Source of the DNA: Zetaproteobacteria bacterium
GTDB taxonomy: Bacteria > Pseudomonadota > Alphaproteobacteria > Micavibrionales > Micavibrionaceae
Assembly (NCBI GenBank): GCA_002747015.1
Contig: NVXI01000002.1
Span: forward strand, 304,232-368,231
Length of the DNA stretch: 64,000 nucleotides
Reading direction: 5' to 3'
Shown here piece by piece: positions 9,181-17,664 of this stretch. The position numbers were made by a program, and so were the translations under genes. Under the pieces are notes generated by a model that was given only the letters and a program-made list of their open reading frames with translations, did not search any database and was not told the origin of the DNA. The first letter of the stretch is position 1. Each line of letters begins with the position of its first letter.

Positions 9181-10724
9181 TCTCCATCAATCCCCTGATC
9201 GCCCAACCAATGAAGGGCGGCCTGCCCGACGAACCTCTTGGTTTTTTTATAATGCTTTAAATAGCTATCATAACCAAACAACGCATACTGATTATGATAA
9301 TTTGAAAAATAATAAAAACGATCATAGCATGCGTCTTTCGCAGCCCGACCAGCAATAAAACCGCAACCACGCGCAAGCCATTTAATCCAGCCACGCCCTT
9401 TAGGCCAAGGCGTTATTTCTGGATATTCGGCAGTAAACACCCCCTTAGGATCATAATCATTAAGATATTCAACCATTAACTTACGTCGTAACTTCAGTTC
9501 AAGTGGAACTGTCGCAAAAAAATCAACCAAATCTTTATCCCATAACGGCAATCGCCAATCATAGCCAAAAAAATCATAGCTGCGCTGCCCAACCATCACG
9601 GCTTTGGCTTGACGTTCTTGCCACTCCCAAAACTCAAAAATTGCAGTTGGACCTTGATGATTCATATCCTCAATGTCTAGAGCTAAACCATTGTAAATAA
9701 TATTTTTATCTGTTTTTAGATTTTGGTTCTGCCGATAATGTATTTCAGCAATAAAATCAACCGCCATCTCTATTGTCGCCTTATCATCCATCAACTTTTC
9801 TGGAATATGCGCACCTGCAATGAAGTCCCCTGTTTGTCCATTAATAATAACAGCATCCTTCGGAATGTCATCGCGCAGCGACAACATATAGAGCGCCTCA
9901 AAATCCAGATAAGACGGCACAACCGACAACCCATCCACGAAACAATCAAAATCCTTTCGAAGCTGGCTATTATAGAGTATGCGCGGATTTTCACTTGAAA
10001 TATCCAGCCATTTAACACCAAGGTTCAGCGCAATTTTCTTGGCTATACGTGCCTCGCCATTTCCCTTTGTGCCATAACTAAAAGAAATGATATTGTCATG
10101 ACCATGTTCTAAAAGCTTTGTAATAACGAGACGAGAATCCAAACCGCCGCTTAAAGGAAGCAGGACAGCTCTTCCGTTCAACTCCGTAACAAGCCGCCTA
10201 AACACATCATCAAGCACACTGCCGAGCGCCTCTTTCGCGCCTGTCATATTCATGCTTTCATCAATCTGCGGCAGATATGAAAAATGGCGGAGAACTTCTA
10301 GTTTATGCGCGGAAGAAAGGAACACGCCCTCTCCTGCTTTTACCATATACAAACCCTGATACAAGGTTTGTGCACCCGTACAATACCCCGTCATACAAAA
10401 TTCATTTAGGGCGGTCTTATCGAGGTCAAATGCCATCACCTCTTTTTGCAAAGTCCGTGCGCAATTTGATACGGCATGATCACTGTAATAAATAGGGGTA
10501 GACGCAACATGATCTACTGCAGAAAATATTATGTCTTTATGTATAATAATAAAAGCATAGCAGCCCTTTTCCTGATTAAGAATAGCCGTAATACTGGCGT
10601 GATCTTTATCTTTAAGCGCCGCACAAATCTGTGCCCAGCGATCAAAGCTACCCACGAAAGAAATAGAGAAATCTTCGTACGCAGCTTTTTTCCATGACTT
10701 ATCAGGATTTAAAAAAAGGGTCAT
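9177..10724 (-). CDS. asparagine-synthase-like protein without the glutaminase cysteine
   Basis: The 515-residue product keeps the synthetase domain: LLPLSGGLDSRLV is the PP-loop that binds ATP, and DYDPKGV- and RLPLWDKDL-type segments follow. The N-terminal portion resembles the glutaminase fold (it retains a VDHVASTPIYY-like stretch) but starts MTLFLNPDKSW, with no Cys at position 2. It therefore cannot hydrolyse glutamine in the usual way. It may use free ammonia or ammonia from a partner such as the intact homologue at the left window edge, or have another ligase role on glycans. It sits within the operon with 4-bp overlaps on both sides. Confidence 0.75.
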   Translation of the reverse strand: MTLFLNPDKSWKKAAYEDFSISFVGSFDRWAQICAALKDKDHASITAILNQEKGCYAFIIIHKDIIFSAVDHVASTPIYYSDHAVSNCARTLQKEVMAFDLDKTALNEFCMTGYCTGAQTLYQGLYMVKAGEGVFLSSAHKLEVLRHFSYLPQIDESMNMTGAKEALGSVLDDVFRRLVTELNGRAVLLPLSGGLDSRLVITKLLEHGHDNIISFSYGTKGNGEARIAKKIALNLGVKWLDISSENPRILYNSQLRKDFDCFVDGLSVVPSYLDFEALYMLSLRDDIPKDAVIINGQTGDFIAGAHIPEKLMDDKATIEMAVDFIAEIHYRQNQNLKTDKNIIYNGLALDIEDMNHQGPTAIFEFWEWQERQAKAVMVGQRSYDFFGYDWRLPLWDKDLVDFFATVPLELKLRRKLMVEYLNDYDPKGVFTAEYPEITPWPKGRGWIKWLARGCGFIAGRAAKDACYDRFYYFSNYHNQYALFGYDSYLKHYKKTKRFVGQAALHWLGDQGIDGE

Positions 10725-11401
10725 ACGCCTTGCCGTAAATAGGCCTCCACATGCGCGAAATCCTCAAGCGTATCAATATCGATGGAGCGCTCTGAGGGGA
10801 TCTCATACACACCAATACGGCCAAAGAAACGCCTTTTACTTTTGCGGAACCCTGCGGTATCGAACAGATAGAATGCACCCGTTTCCTGATATTCAGGCGC
10901 CATTTCCTGACGCATTAAACGTCGCGCCGTGTGATCATGGTTTGTGCCATGCATAAGGCCATTATCATCCGCACCCCAAATAAAACCATGAAAAGGCTTT
11001 GCCGCAAACAGAGCGTCATAACCCTGCTTATCCATCAGAGCCATTGCCCCGTCAAAATCTTCGGATCGTGTTAAAGGCGCGGTGCATTGTGCAAAAAAGG
11101 TCTTATCTGGCAACGCGCCCATTTCATCTAAGTGATCAAGCGCATGAAGGATTGCATCTTCACTTGGTGCGACATCTCCGGAAATCTCATCAGGGCGCCG
11201 GATAACTTCTGCGCCATACTTCAGGGCAACGGCGGCGATATCATCCCCATCCGTTGAGACATAAATACGATCAACACTCTGCGCATTTTGCGCCGCCTTA
11301 ATCATATGTGCAATAAGGGGTAGACCTACCAAATGCCTAATATTCTTAAGAGGAACACCTTTAGAGCCTGCACGAGCGGGAATAATCAAAGCACATGACA
11401 C
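10721..11401 (-). CDS. neuA: NeuA-type acylneuraminate cytidylyltransferase
   Basis: The 226-residue product begins at GTG (11401), with AGAGGAG upstream as ribosome binding site. It carries IIPARAGSKGVPLKNIRHL, the CTP-binding signature of CMP-sialic acid synthetases, then YVSTDGDDIA and the acidic IDIDTLEDF near the C-terminus. The enzyme activates a nonulosonic acid as its CMP derivative. Its length matches single-domain NeuA/LegF/PseF proteins. It is the first gene after a good promoter and overlaps the next gene by 4 bp, so it probably leads the operon that includes the neuB-like gene. Confidence 0.85.
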   Translation of the reverse strand: MSCALIIPARAGSKGVPLKNIRHLVGLPLIAHMIKAAQNAQSVDRIYVSTDGDDIAAVALKYGAEVIRRPDEISGDVAPSEDAILHALDHLDEMGALPDKTFFAQCTAPLTRSEDFDGAMALMDKQGYDALFAAKPFHGFIWGADDNGLMHGTNHDHTARRLMRQEMAPEYQETGAFYLFDTAGFRKSKRRFFGRIGVYEIPSERSIDIDTLEDFAHVEAYLRQGV

Positions 11402-11440
11402 TGGGTTACTCTCCTCTAATATAAATAATGATTAAGCGAT

Positions 11441-11468
11441 ATTATATATAGATATATCTGTGCAGCAA
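11441..11468 (-). promoter_or_regulatory. sigma70-like promoter of the neuA-led operon
   Basis: On the minus strand TTGCTG (11463-11468) and a perfect TATAAT (11441-11446) are 16 bases apart, in the only gap (75 bp) between the methyltransferase and neuA-like genes. This would give a leader of roughly 33 bases before the GTG start at 11401. The assignment is by consensus only. Confidence 0.55.
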
Positions 11469-11476
11469 GGCTGAAG

Positions 11477-12436
11477 TTAAACTTGCACCATCACTGAGCC
11501 AGACAAGTACTTTTGAAGATTTGTGATAGGCGCACCGTCACCAGATTTATAAACTTCTTTATATCCATTTTCCGTTTTTTGAAAAACATGACCGTTTACA
11601 ACGCTACCAGCGTCTTGGTTCGATCCAATAATGAAATACCCGCCTTCTTCGATCTTATCTTTTAAATTATTAAAAGCGGTTTGGAATTCTGCATCCGTGA
11701 AATACGACTCGTTAAACAAATTCATTGCCCGCACAATCTTAAACTTTTTGTCAAAGGGTACGGCCTCCAGAACGTTATATTGAGCCAAATGAATATTCTT
11801 ATTGTCCTGCGCAAGATTTTGAAGATCGATATTAAAAAGCGAGAGCTCCACGGCCTCTACTTCATTGGCCTTATAGGCTTTGATCACTGGTTTAGCGATA
11901 AATGTTTTCAGCAGGATAAGCGCGGCATAATTTATAGGATATAGCAAAATATTCTTTGAAATGGATGTGTTGAGAACAAAAGGCGGTCTAATAATTTGTA
12001 TCAAATTGTCCCACCCATCCAGAATGATACGCGTTTTCCCCTTTGTAATCACCTTGATATATGGACTGTAATCCGTGGCATGATAACTGTGATTTTTAGA
12101 AAGATAGGGTTTAAGACGCGCATAGAAATCAACGGCAGTGCGGCCATCAGATATCCCGACATCAAGAATATTGGTTTCCTGCCAATCAGACAGACCTGGC
12201 TTTAAAATGGCTTCAACAGCTATATCAAACGCCTCAAACCGCTTTTCATATGTACGTTTATATGCGCCGCGCTGATCTTGCATGGACATTAAAACAAGTT
12301 CTTGAAGATCCTTATATTCAGAATTATTGAGTATTTCGATATAAAGGTCAGCGGCCACAAACTTGTCATCCCCCCAAATACCTTTGAGCTTCCCTGTTTT
12401 TAGTTGATTGATTGTCCAAATGCCGCGTTTAATCAT
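11477..12436 (-). CDS. class I SAM-dependent methyltransferase-like protein
   Basis: In this 319-residue protein, ILDVGISDGRTAVDFYARL (about residues 95-113) resembles the SAM-binding motif I. FKIVRAMNLFNESYFTDAEF followed by EGGYFIIGSN resembles the later motifs seen in CheR-like and other class I methyltransferases. No membrane segments or specific substrate motifs are clear beyond a hydrophobic stretch (KNILLYPINYAALILLKTF) in the middle. It overlaps the upstream GT4 gene by 8 bp, so a role in O-methylating the glycan is plausible but unproven. Confidence 0.55.
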   Translation of the reverse strand: MIKRGIWTINQLKTGKLKGIWGDDKFVAADLYIEILNNSEYKDLQELVLMSMQDQRGAYKRTYEKRFEAFDIAVEAILKPGLSDWQETNILDVGISDGRTAVDFYARLKPYLSKNHSYHATDYSPYIKVITKGKTRIILDGWDNLIQIIRPPFVLNTSISKNILLYPINYAALILLKTFIAKPVIKAYKANEVEAVELSLFNIDLQNLAQDNKNIHLAQYNVLEAVPFDKKFKIVRAMNLFNESYFTDAEFQTAFNNLKDKIEEGGYFIIGSNQDAGSVVNGHVFQKTENGYKEVYKSGDGAPITNLQKYLSGSVMVQV

Positions 12437-13532
12437 CCAGCATCACCTCGAAATTATTTATAATATGTGCAAGTTCGAATTCTTTGGGAAGCAGCGATTT
12501 TTCGGGCACTGTTTTTCCTTTTGGCTTTGTTTGTGCCATCGCCATTACAAAGTCTTCTATTGTATCAACAATCTGCACAGTGTCATTTGATGTCATCGCA
12601 TTTACATCAACAATCCCCCCCGCCTCACGCATCGATAAGACAGGCGTACCACATGCTAAGGATTCAAGAGCAACATTGGGCATGCCCTCCCACCTTGAGG
12701 AAAGCAGATAAAGATCACCTTGCGCCATAGTGACCCACGGCGCGTCTTGGTAACCCTTTAAAAACACATTATTTTCTAGATTATACTTCTTTATCAAGCT
12801 CAAAATATTGTCGCGTTCCGGGCCATCACCAAGAATATCCAGTTGCCACTTACCAGGAAAATCTGCACGACCCAATGCAGCAATCAGGCGATCAAACCCC
12901 TTCTCAAAATTAAGACGGCCAACGGCAACAAAGCGCACAACGCCTTTATCATTATCAAACGCCTGAGGCAGCGTTTTTTTGATTTTCTCTTCATCTACCG
13001 GATTATAAAGAATTTGGTGGTTCTTCATGGTGATGCATAACTTATCCTTAAAATCATCTATAATGGATTGCGCCGGACTAATAATCAGGTGTGGCAACCG
13101 ATAAAGATAACGATAAACATAGAGGTTAAGTTTTCCCTTACGTCCATAATATTCATTCATCAATGCGCTTGGTGTTGAAGATTCACGAATAATGAATTTA
13201 GTACGCGGGAAAAATGGTTTCATCAGTGCAAGCAACGCATTGGCATGCACCATTGTTGTTATGGCGATATCAGGCTTTATCTGACGCAATATCTTAAAAA
13301 ATGCATATAGACTACGGCTAACGCTTTTTTTATTCAGCGCATAAAATGGAATATCATCAGGAACCCAATCCCTTACACGACCCTCATCACCAAGAACAAC
13401 AAACACGGGATCATACTTGTCACGATCTATATTGCTCATCAGTGTAATTAGAACCCGCTCCGCTCCGCCGGCATTTAACAACGGCAACATAAACAGGATT
13501 TTCTTCTTAGGCTCTGTGCTCATCATAGACAT
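12429..13532 (-). CDS. GT4-family glycosyltransferase, paralogue of the gene at 14951
   Basis: The 367-residue product has LLNAGGAERVLITLMSNI at the N-terminus, VGRLNFEKGFDRLIAAL at the start of the C-terminal domain, and SRWEGMPNVALESLACGTPV with the E-x7-E motif. This is typical of WcaL/GalNAc-transferase-like GT4 enzymes. It shares many blocks with the protein encoded at 14951-16057 (AGGAERVLITLM, TTMVHAN, FFPRTKFI, SPAQSIIDDFK), so the two are paralogues, probably adding similar sugars. It overlaps the dehydrogenase gene by 10 bp. Confidence 0.87.
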   Translation of the reverse strand: MSMMSTEPKKKILFMLPLLNAGGAERVLITLMSNIDRDKYDPVFVVLGDEGRVRDWVPDDIPFYALNKKSVSRSLYAFFKILRQIKPDIAITTMVHANALLALMKPFFPRTKFIIRESSTPSALMNEYYGRKGKLNLYVYRYLYRLPHLIISPAQSIIDDFKDKLCITMKNHQILYNPVDEEKIKKTLPQAFDNDKGVVRFVAVGRLNFEKGFDRLIAALGRADFPGKWQLDILGDGPERDNILSLIKKYNLENNVFLKGYQDAPWVTMAQGDLYLLSSRWEGMPNVALESLACGTPVLSMREAGGIVDVNAMTSNDTVQIVDTIEDFVMAMAQTKPKGKTVPEKSLLPKEFELAHIINNFEVMLDD

Positions 13533-14833
13533 TGATATTGCACGTTATCGGGTATTTCTTTACCACGCCACAAGCCTTTAATATCGTAGATAACAGGCTG
13601 CGTCCCTTCATTATTTGCCAATAAAGGCACAAGGTCGGCAACCGCCATATCCTTATACATTTGATGCGGCACTGCCAAAACAACGCAATCATAGGCGGCC
13701 TTTTCAGGCAAGGATGATATAAGATCAAGATCGTAGAACTCTTTGACATCCTCAACAACCGCATGAGGATCATGAATATCGATATTATGATCGAATTTCT
13801 TTAGCGCACTAATTAAATCAATAACCTTGGTATTGCGTATATCATTAATATTTTCTTTGAATGTAAACCCAAGAATTAAGATTTTTGCCGGCCCTGTATT
13901 CTTACCACGCGCGCGATTGAGATAACGATCAATACGCCCGGCAATATAGGCCCCCATATTATCATTCAATTTACGCCCCGCCAAAATCAGCTCAGACTTA
14001 TGCCCAACCTTTAACGCCGTTTCGGCCAAGTAATACGGATCAACACCGATACAATGCCCCCCGACCAAGCCCGGCTTAAAGTCCAGAAAGTTCCATTTCG
14101 TCCCTGCGGCTTCCAAAACATCATAAGCCGATACACCAACTTTATTCAGTAACATTGTGATTTCATTGACAAAAGCAATATTGATGTCGCGTTGTGCATT
14201 TTCGATCGCTTTGGCGGCTTCTGCTGTTTTGATGTTTTTGGCTTTAAAAATTTTATTGCCATTCATTGCCCCATAAATATCGGACAAATAACCTGTGACC
14301 TCGTCCGTCTGCGCGGCAACAATTTTGGTTATATTCTCAACTGTATGCTCCGTATCGCCGGGGTTAATGCGCTCTGGCGAATAGCCTAAGAAAAAATCCA
14401 CTCCAGATTTTAGATTTGTACATTCTTCTAGAATTTCACCACAGACATCCTCAGTAACACCGGGGTAGACCGTGCTTTCATAAACAACAACATCTCCTTT
14501 TTTTAAGAGAGAGGCCACCATCTTGGTCGCTGCACAAACGGCGTTCAAATCCGGCTTATTATGCTCATCAATTGGTGTTGGGACAGTGACGATATAGACA
14601 TTACAGCCCTTGATTTCGTCAATCTGATCGGTGAATATACATGCCGTTTTGGTGAGGTCGCTTTTATCAATTTCACGGTTGGAATCAACGCCGTTACCAA
14701 GATCCTCAATCCGATTCTGATTAATATCAAAGCCTTTAACCGGAAAATATTTTGCCAAAGCCAAAGCCAAAGGCATGCCAACATAGCCCATGCCGATCAC
14801 GGCGATATCACATTTTTTAAGATCAAAATTCAT
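13523..14833 (-). CDS. UDP-N-acetyl-hexosamine 6-dehydrogenase (WbpA/TviB/WecC family)
   Basis: The 436-residue product has an N-terminal NAD motif (IAVIGMGYVGMPLALAL), YESTVYPGVTED in the first domain, and GGHCIGVDPYYLA with the catalytic Cys. ILGFTFKENINDIRNTK marks the C-terminal UDP-binding domain. The family oxidises C6 of UDP-GlcNAc, UDP-GalNAc or UDP-ManNAc to the uronic acid. FDINQNRIEDLGNGVDSNRE is typical of the TviB/VipA branch. This gene is first in its minus-strand run and faces the divergent GT4 gene across 117 bp. Its product could be the substrate of the amidotransferases in the locus. Confidence 0.88.
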   Translation of the reverse strand: MNFDLKKCDIAVIGMGYVGMPLALALAKYFPVKGFDINQNRIEDLGNGVDSNREIDKSDLTKTACIFTDQIDEIKGCNVYIVTVPTPIDEHNKPDLNAVCAATKMVASLLKKGDVVVYESTVYPGVTEDVCGEILEECTNLKSGVDFFLGYSPERINPGDTEHTVENITKIVAAQTDEVTGYLSDIYGAMNGNKIFKAKNIKTAEAAKAIENAQRDINIAFVNEITMLLNKVGVSAYDVLEAAGTKWNFLDFKPGLVGGHCIGVDPYYLAETALKVGHKSELILAGRKLNDNMGAYIAGRIDRYLNRARGKNTGPAKILILGFTFKENINDIRNTKVIDLISALKKFDHNIDIHDPHAVVEDVKEFYDLDLISSLPEKAAYDCVVLAVPHQMYKDMAVADLVPLLANNEGTQPVIYDIKGLWRGKEIPDNVQYQCL

Positions 14834-14843
14834 AGCTTAAAGA

Positions 14844-14870
14844 CTTATATAATCTTAGTGTTTGGGGCAA
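14844..14870 (-). promoter_or_regulatory. possible promoter of the UDP-sugar dehydrogenase operon
   Basis: On the minus strand TTGCCC (14865-14870) and TATAAG (14844-14849) are 15 bases apart, just upstream of the start at 14833, inside the divergent 117-bp gap. The spacing is short and the leader would be only a few bases, so this is a weak call. Confidence 0.25.
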
Positions 14871-14950
14871 GGGATAATTTAAGCCTTCCACATAATGAAT
14901 GGGTTCTGAGTCTAGCTTTGCGCTTTCTTTTACATTATAGATAAAAATGC

Positions 14951-16057
14951 ATGACTGAACTTCGAAAACTTAAAGTTATATTTCTACTCCCTGCCCTCAC
15001 ATCCGGCGGGGCAGAACGTGTTTTAATTACATTAATGAACAATATTGATCGCACGCGATTTGAACCGCATTTATTATGCATCAGTGATCATGGCTCTATT
15101 GGGGGGCTGATCGATAAAGACCTTCCGTTTCATAGTTTATATACGCGTAGTGTTTTACGCTCTACCCCTAAACTATATGCAAAGCTGCGCACCATTGAGC
15201 CTGATATCATTGTTTCGACGATGGTCCATGTAAATTTTGTACTGCTTATGCTGCAACCCTTTTTTCCGCGCACAAAATTTATTGTACGAGAGGCGATAAC
15301 ACCGTCTTTCGTATTTACCCAACACCCACGCATTGCGCCTATTCTCAAGCTTGCGTATAAATACCTATACCGCAAAGCAGACGTTGTCTTATCACCTGCA
15401 CAAGCCATCATTGATGAATTTAAGCAAGACTTGCATATGGCGTGCGAAAACCACAGCGTTCTACATAACCCCGTAGACATAGAGTTTATTCGTGGATTTC
15501 CGCCGACCCCACCAAGCGCCCCATCGACGCGCGCCCAAACGGTTCATTTTGTTGCTGGTGGCAGGTTACATAAGCAAAAGGGATATGACCGCCTGATTCG
15601 CGCACTCCCCTCTTTAAACATGCCCCATGAATGGACGCTCACCATTTTTGGAAAAGGGCCAGAGCGCGGGGCCTTACGTCAACTTATTCAAGAAACAGGA
15701 TTACAGAACCACGTCAAACTAGCGGGTCACACACAGTCCCCTTGGCCACATTATGCGCAGGCCGATTGCTTTTTAATGCCCTCTCGTTGGGAGGGCCTAC
15801 CCAATGCGGTTTTAGAAAGTCTGGCTTGCGGCACGCCTACTATTGTGACGGCACAATCTGGCGGCATTGCAGAAATCCAAGACATTACAGGCACGCAGCA
15901 TGTACGTATTGCACAAGATATGGATGAGTTTATTCAACTCATGTCGAAGGTTACACCGTCTCCATCGCCTATATATAGGCCATCTTTATTGCCTGATTAC
16001 TTCTCTAAAGACTTTGTTGTCGCGCGTTTTGAAAAAATATTAACCCGCGTTATTTAG
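14951..16057 (+). CDS. GT4-family glycosyltransferase (divergent paralogue)
   Basis: The 368-residue GT-B enzyme opens with IFLLPALTSGGAERVLITL, has VAGGRLHKQKGYDRLIRAL at the second domain, and SRWEGLPNAVLESLACGTP with E-x7-E. It is clearly related to the protein at 12429-13532, yet lies on the opposite strand, so a duplication followed by inversion is likely. No strong ribosome binding site precedes the ATG at 14951; an ATG five bases earlier is closed by an immediate stop. It is convergent with the MBL-hydrolase gene, 18 bp away, and closes the glycan locus. Confidence 0.85.
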   Translation: MTELRKLKVIFLLPALTSGGAERVLITLMNNIDRTRFEPHLLCISDHGSIGGLIDKDLPFHSLYTRSVLRSTPKLYAKLRTIEPDIIVSTMVHVNFVLLMLQPFFPRTKFIVREAITPSFVFTQHPRIAPILKLAYKYLYRKADVVLSPAQAIIDEFKQDLHMACENHSVLHNPVDIEFIRGFPPTPPSAPSTRAQTVHFVAGGRLHKQKGYDRLIRALPSLNMPHEWTLTIFGKGPERGALRQLIQETGLQNHVKLAGHTQSPWPHYAQADCFLMPSRWEGLPNAVLESLACGTPTIVTAQSGGIAEIQDITGTQHVRIAQDMDEFIQLMSKVTPSPSPIYRPSLLPDYFSKDFVVARFEKILTRVI

Positions 16058-16075
16058 GCTCAAAAAACCCACTTT

Positions 16076-16867
16076 TTACACGGTGAACTGCATTCCATCA
16101 TAGGCCGGATAAAAACCATCAGGCAGCTCATCAATCAGGGTTTTATAATCCATCAACGTTGAGAGAGACGTGACGTAGACACTCTGCGCCTGAATGTATT
16201 TATTATACTCGTAGAGCGTCGCCAGATCGGCGTGGACACTGTTTTTGGGGTCGTGATACCCCGCACCGTCAACAATCCACACAGATGAGCCTTTAATCAC
16301 ATCCAAGGCCTTAGAATCTAAAGATTTCATATCAACACAATAGGACAGATCACCGAAACGATACCCAACGGCCGAACATGTACCGTGATCCATTTCAAAT
16401 GGAATATACTCAATATCGGCGAAATGATGCGGTGTACCATAGAGGTTCTCATCAAAGGGTTGTGCCTCTAAAATTGGCGGATAGAGGCTGGCATGATTAC
16501 CGCCATTAAATAAATAATGGAAACGCGTGGATATCTCGTCTAAAACGCCAGCACCTCCATAACATTTGATTTGTGTTTTATCGTTCCTGAAATAAAACGG
16601 ACGGAGATCATCGATACCATGGCAATGATCACTATGTTGATGCGTATAGAATACGGCGTCCAGATTGCAAATATCAAAACCATTCATTTGGTTGCGTATA
16701 TCCGCACCAGTATCAATGATAATCGTTGTCGCATCAGATTGCACGGCCACGCAACATCGCGTACGGATGTTCTTTATCTCATTCGGATCACAGGCTCCCC
16801 AATAATTCCCAATGGCTGGAACGCCAGATGAATTGCCACATCCAAGTATTGTAATCTTTATACTCAT
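16076..16867 (-). CDS. metallo-beta-lactamase-fold hydrolase (PhnP/RNase Z-like)
   Basis: This 263-residue protein carries the metal-binding signature YTHQHSDHCHG, with H76, H78, D80 and H81. GCGNSSGVPAIG at the N-terminus and IDTGADIRNQ are typical of the PhnP-like phosphodiesterase subgroup. It overlaps tatD by 4 bp. The order MBL hydrolase-tatD-metG-holB-tmk is common in Alphaproteobacteria, where the hydrolase's substrate is generally not established; a cyclic phosphodiester is the family-based guess. Confidence 0.8.
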   Translation of the reverse strand: MSIKITILGCGNSSGVPAIGNYWGACDPNEIKNIRTRCCVAVQSDATTIIIDTGADIRNQMNGFDICNLDAVFYTHQHSDHCHGIDDLRPFYFRNDKTQIKCYGGAGVLDEISTRFHYLFNGGNHASLYPPILEAQPFDENLYGTPHHFADIEYIPFEMDHGTCSAVGYRFGDLSYCVDMKSLDSKALDVIKGSSVWIVDGAGYHDPKNSVHADLATLYEYNKYIQAQSVYVTSLSTLMDYKTLIDELPDGFYPAYDGMQFTV

Positions 16868-17661
16868 ACCAATTTTGCCTTCGTAAAGAGGCGGAAAAAA
16901 TTCTCTGTGGTTATTTTAGCAAATTCCTCGGGTGTCTTTCCATAGATTTCTGCCAAAAATGCGCCTGTATTGGCAACGAAGGCTGGCTCATTAACCTTAC
17001 CGCGAAAGGGTACGGGCGCAAGGAATGGTGCGTCGGTCTCGACCAGAACGCGATCTAGCGGCACTATTTTCGCCGTATCACGTAAGGCTTGCGCTTTTTT
17101 GAATGTGATGATCCCCGAGAAGGAAATATAGAACCCTAGCTCTAAAGATTGTTCGGCCAACGTCTGCGTCGAACTAAAACAATGCATAACACCAGATAAC
17201 GATGTTCCTGCACCCTCCTCTTTCATAATACGGGCGGTATCATCCTCCGCGTCACGTGTATGAACGATCATCGGCAAACCAGAAGTAATACAGGCGCGGA
17301 TATGTTTGCGGAAGCTTTGTTGTTGATCATCGCGCGGAGAATTATCGTAGAAGTAATCCAACCCCGTCTCACCCAATGCGATCACTTTGTCATGCGTAGT
17401 TGCGATTTTAACAATGTCATCTTGTGAGTACGCTTTTTCCGCCTCCAAACCCGCATCATGGGGGTGCGTTCCGATACTGCACCAGACATTATCATGTGCA
17501 TTTGCAATATCGAGTAATGTTTCGATTTCCTCTGACATACGGCAACATACGCTCACCATGCCATCAATCCCTGCCTGCTTTGCGGCATTAATGATATCGG
17601 ATGGGCTGCCTTTTTCCGTTATACCTGAATGATTGAGATGGCAATGAGAATCAATCCACAT
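16864..17661 (-). CDS. tatD: TatD-family metal-dependent hydrolase/DNase
   Basis: The 265-residue TIM-barrel hydrolase begins MWIDSHCHLNH, where H6 and H8 bind metal. It also contains ALGETGLDYFYD, with the Glu ligand, and VETDAPFLAPVPFRGK, the family's C-terminal signature. TatD proteins are 3'-5' exonucleases and deoxyribonucleases linked to DNA repair and D-aminoacyl-tRNA quality control. It is 3 bp downstream of metG and cotranscribed with it. Confidence 0.92.
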   Translation of the reverse strand: MWIDSHCHLNHSGITEKGSPSDIINAAKQAGIDGMVSVCCRMSEEIETLLDIANAHDNVWCSIGTHPHDAGLEAEKAYSQDDIVKIATTHDKVIALGETGLDYFYDNSPRDDQQQSFRKHIRACITSGLPMIVHTRDAEDDTARIMKEEGAGTSLSGVMHCFSSTQTLAEQSLELGFYISFSGIITFKKAQALRDTAKIVPLDRVLVETDAPFLAPVPFRGKVNEPAFVANTGAFLAEIYGKTPEEFAKITTENFFRLFTKAKLV

Positions 17662-17664
17662 TTT

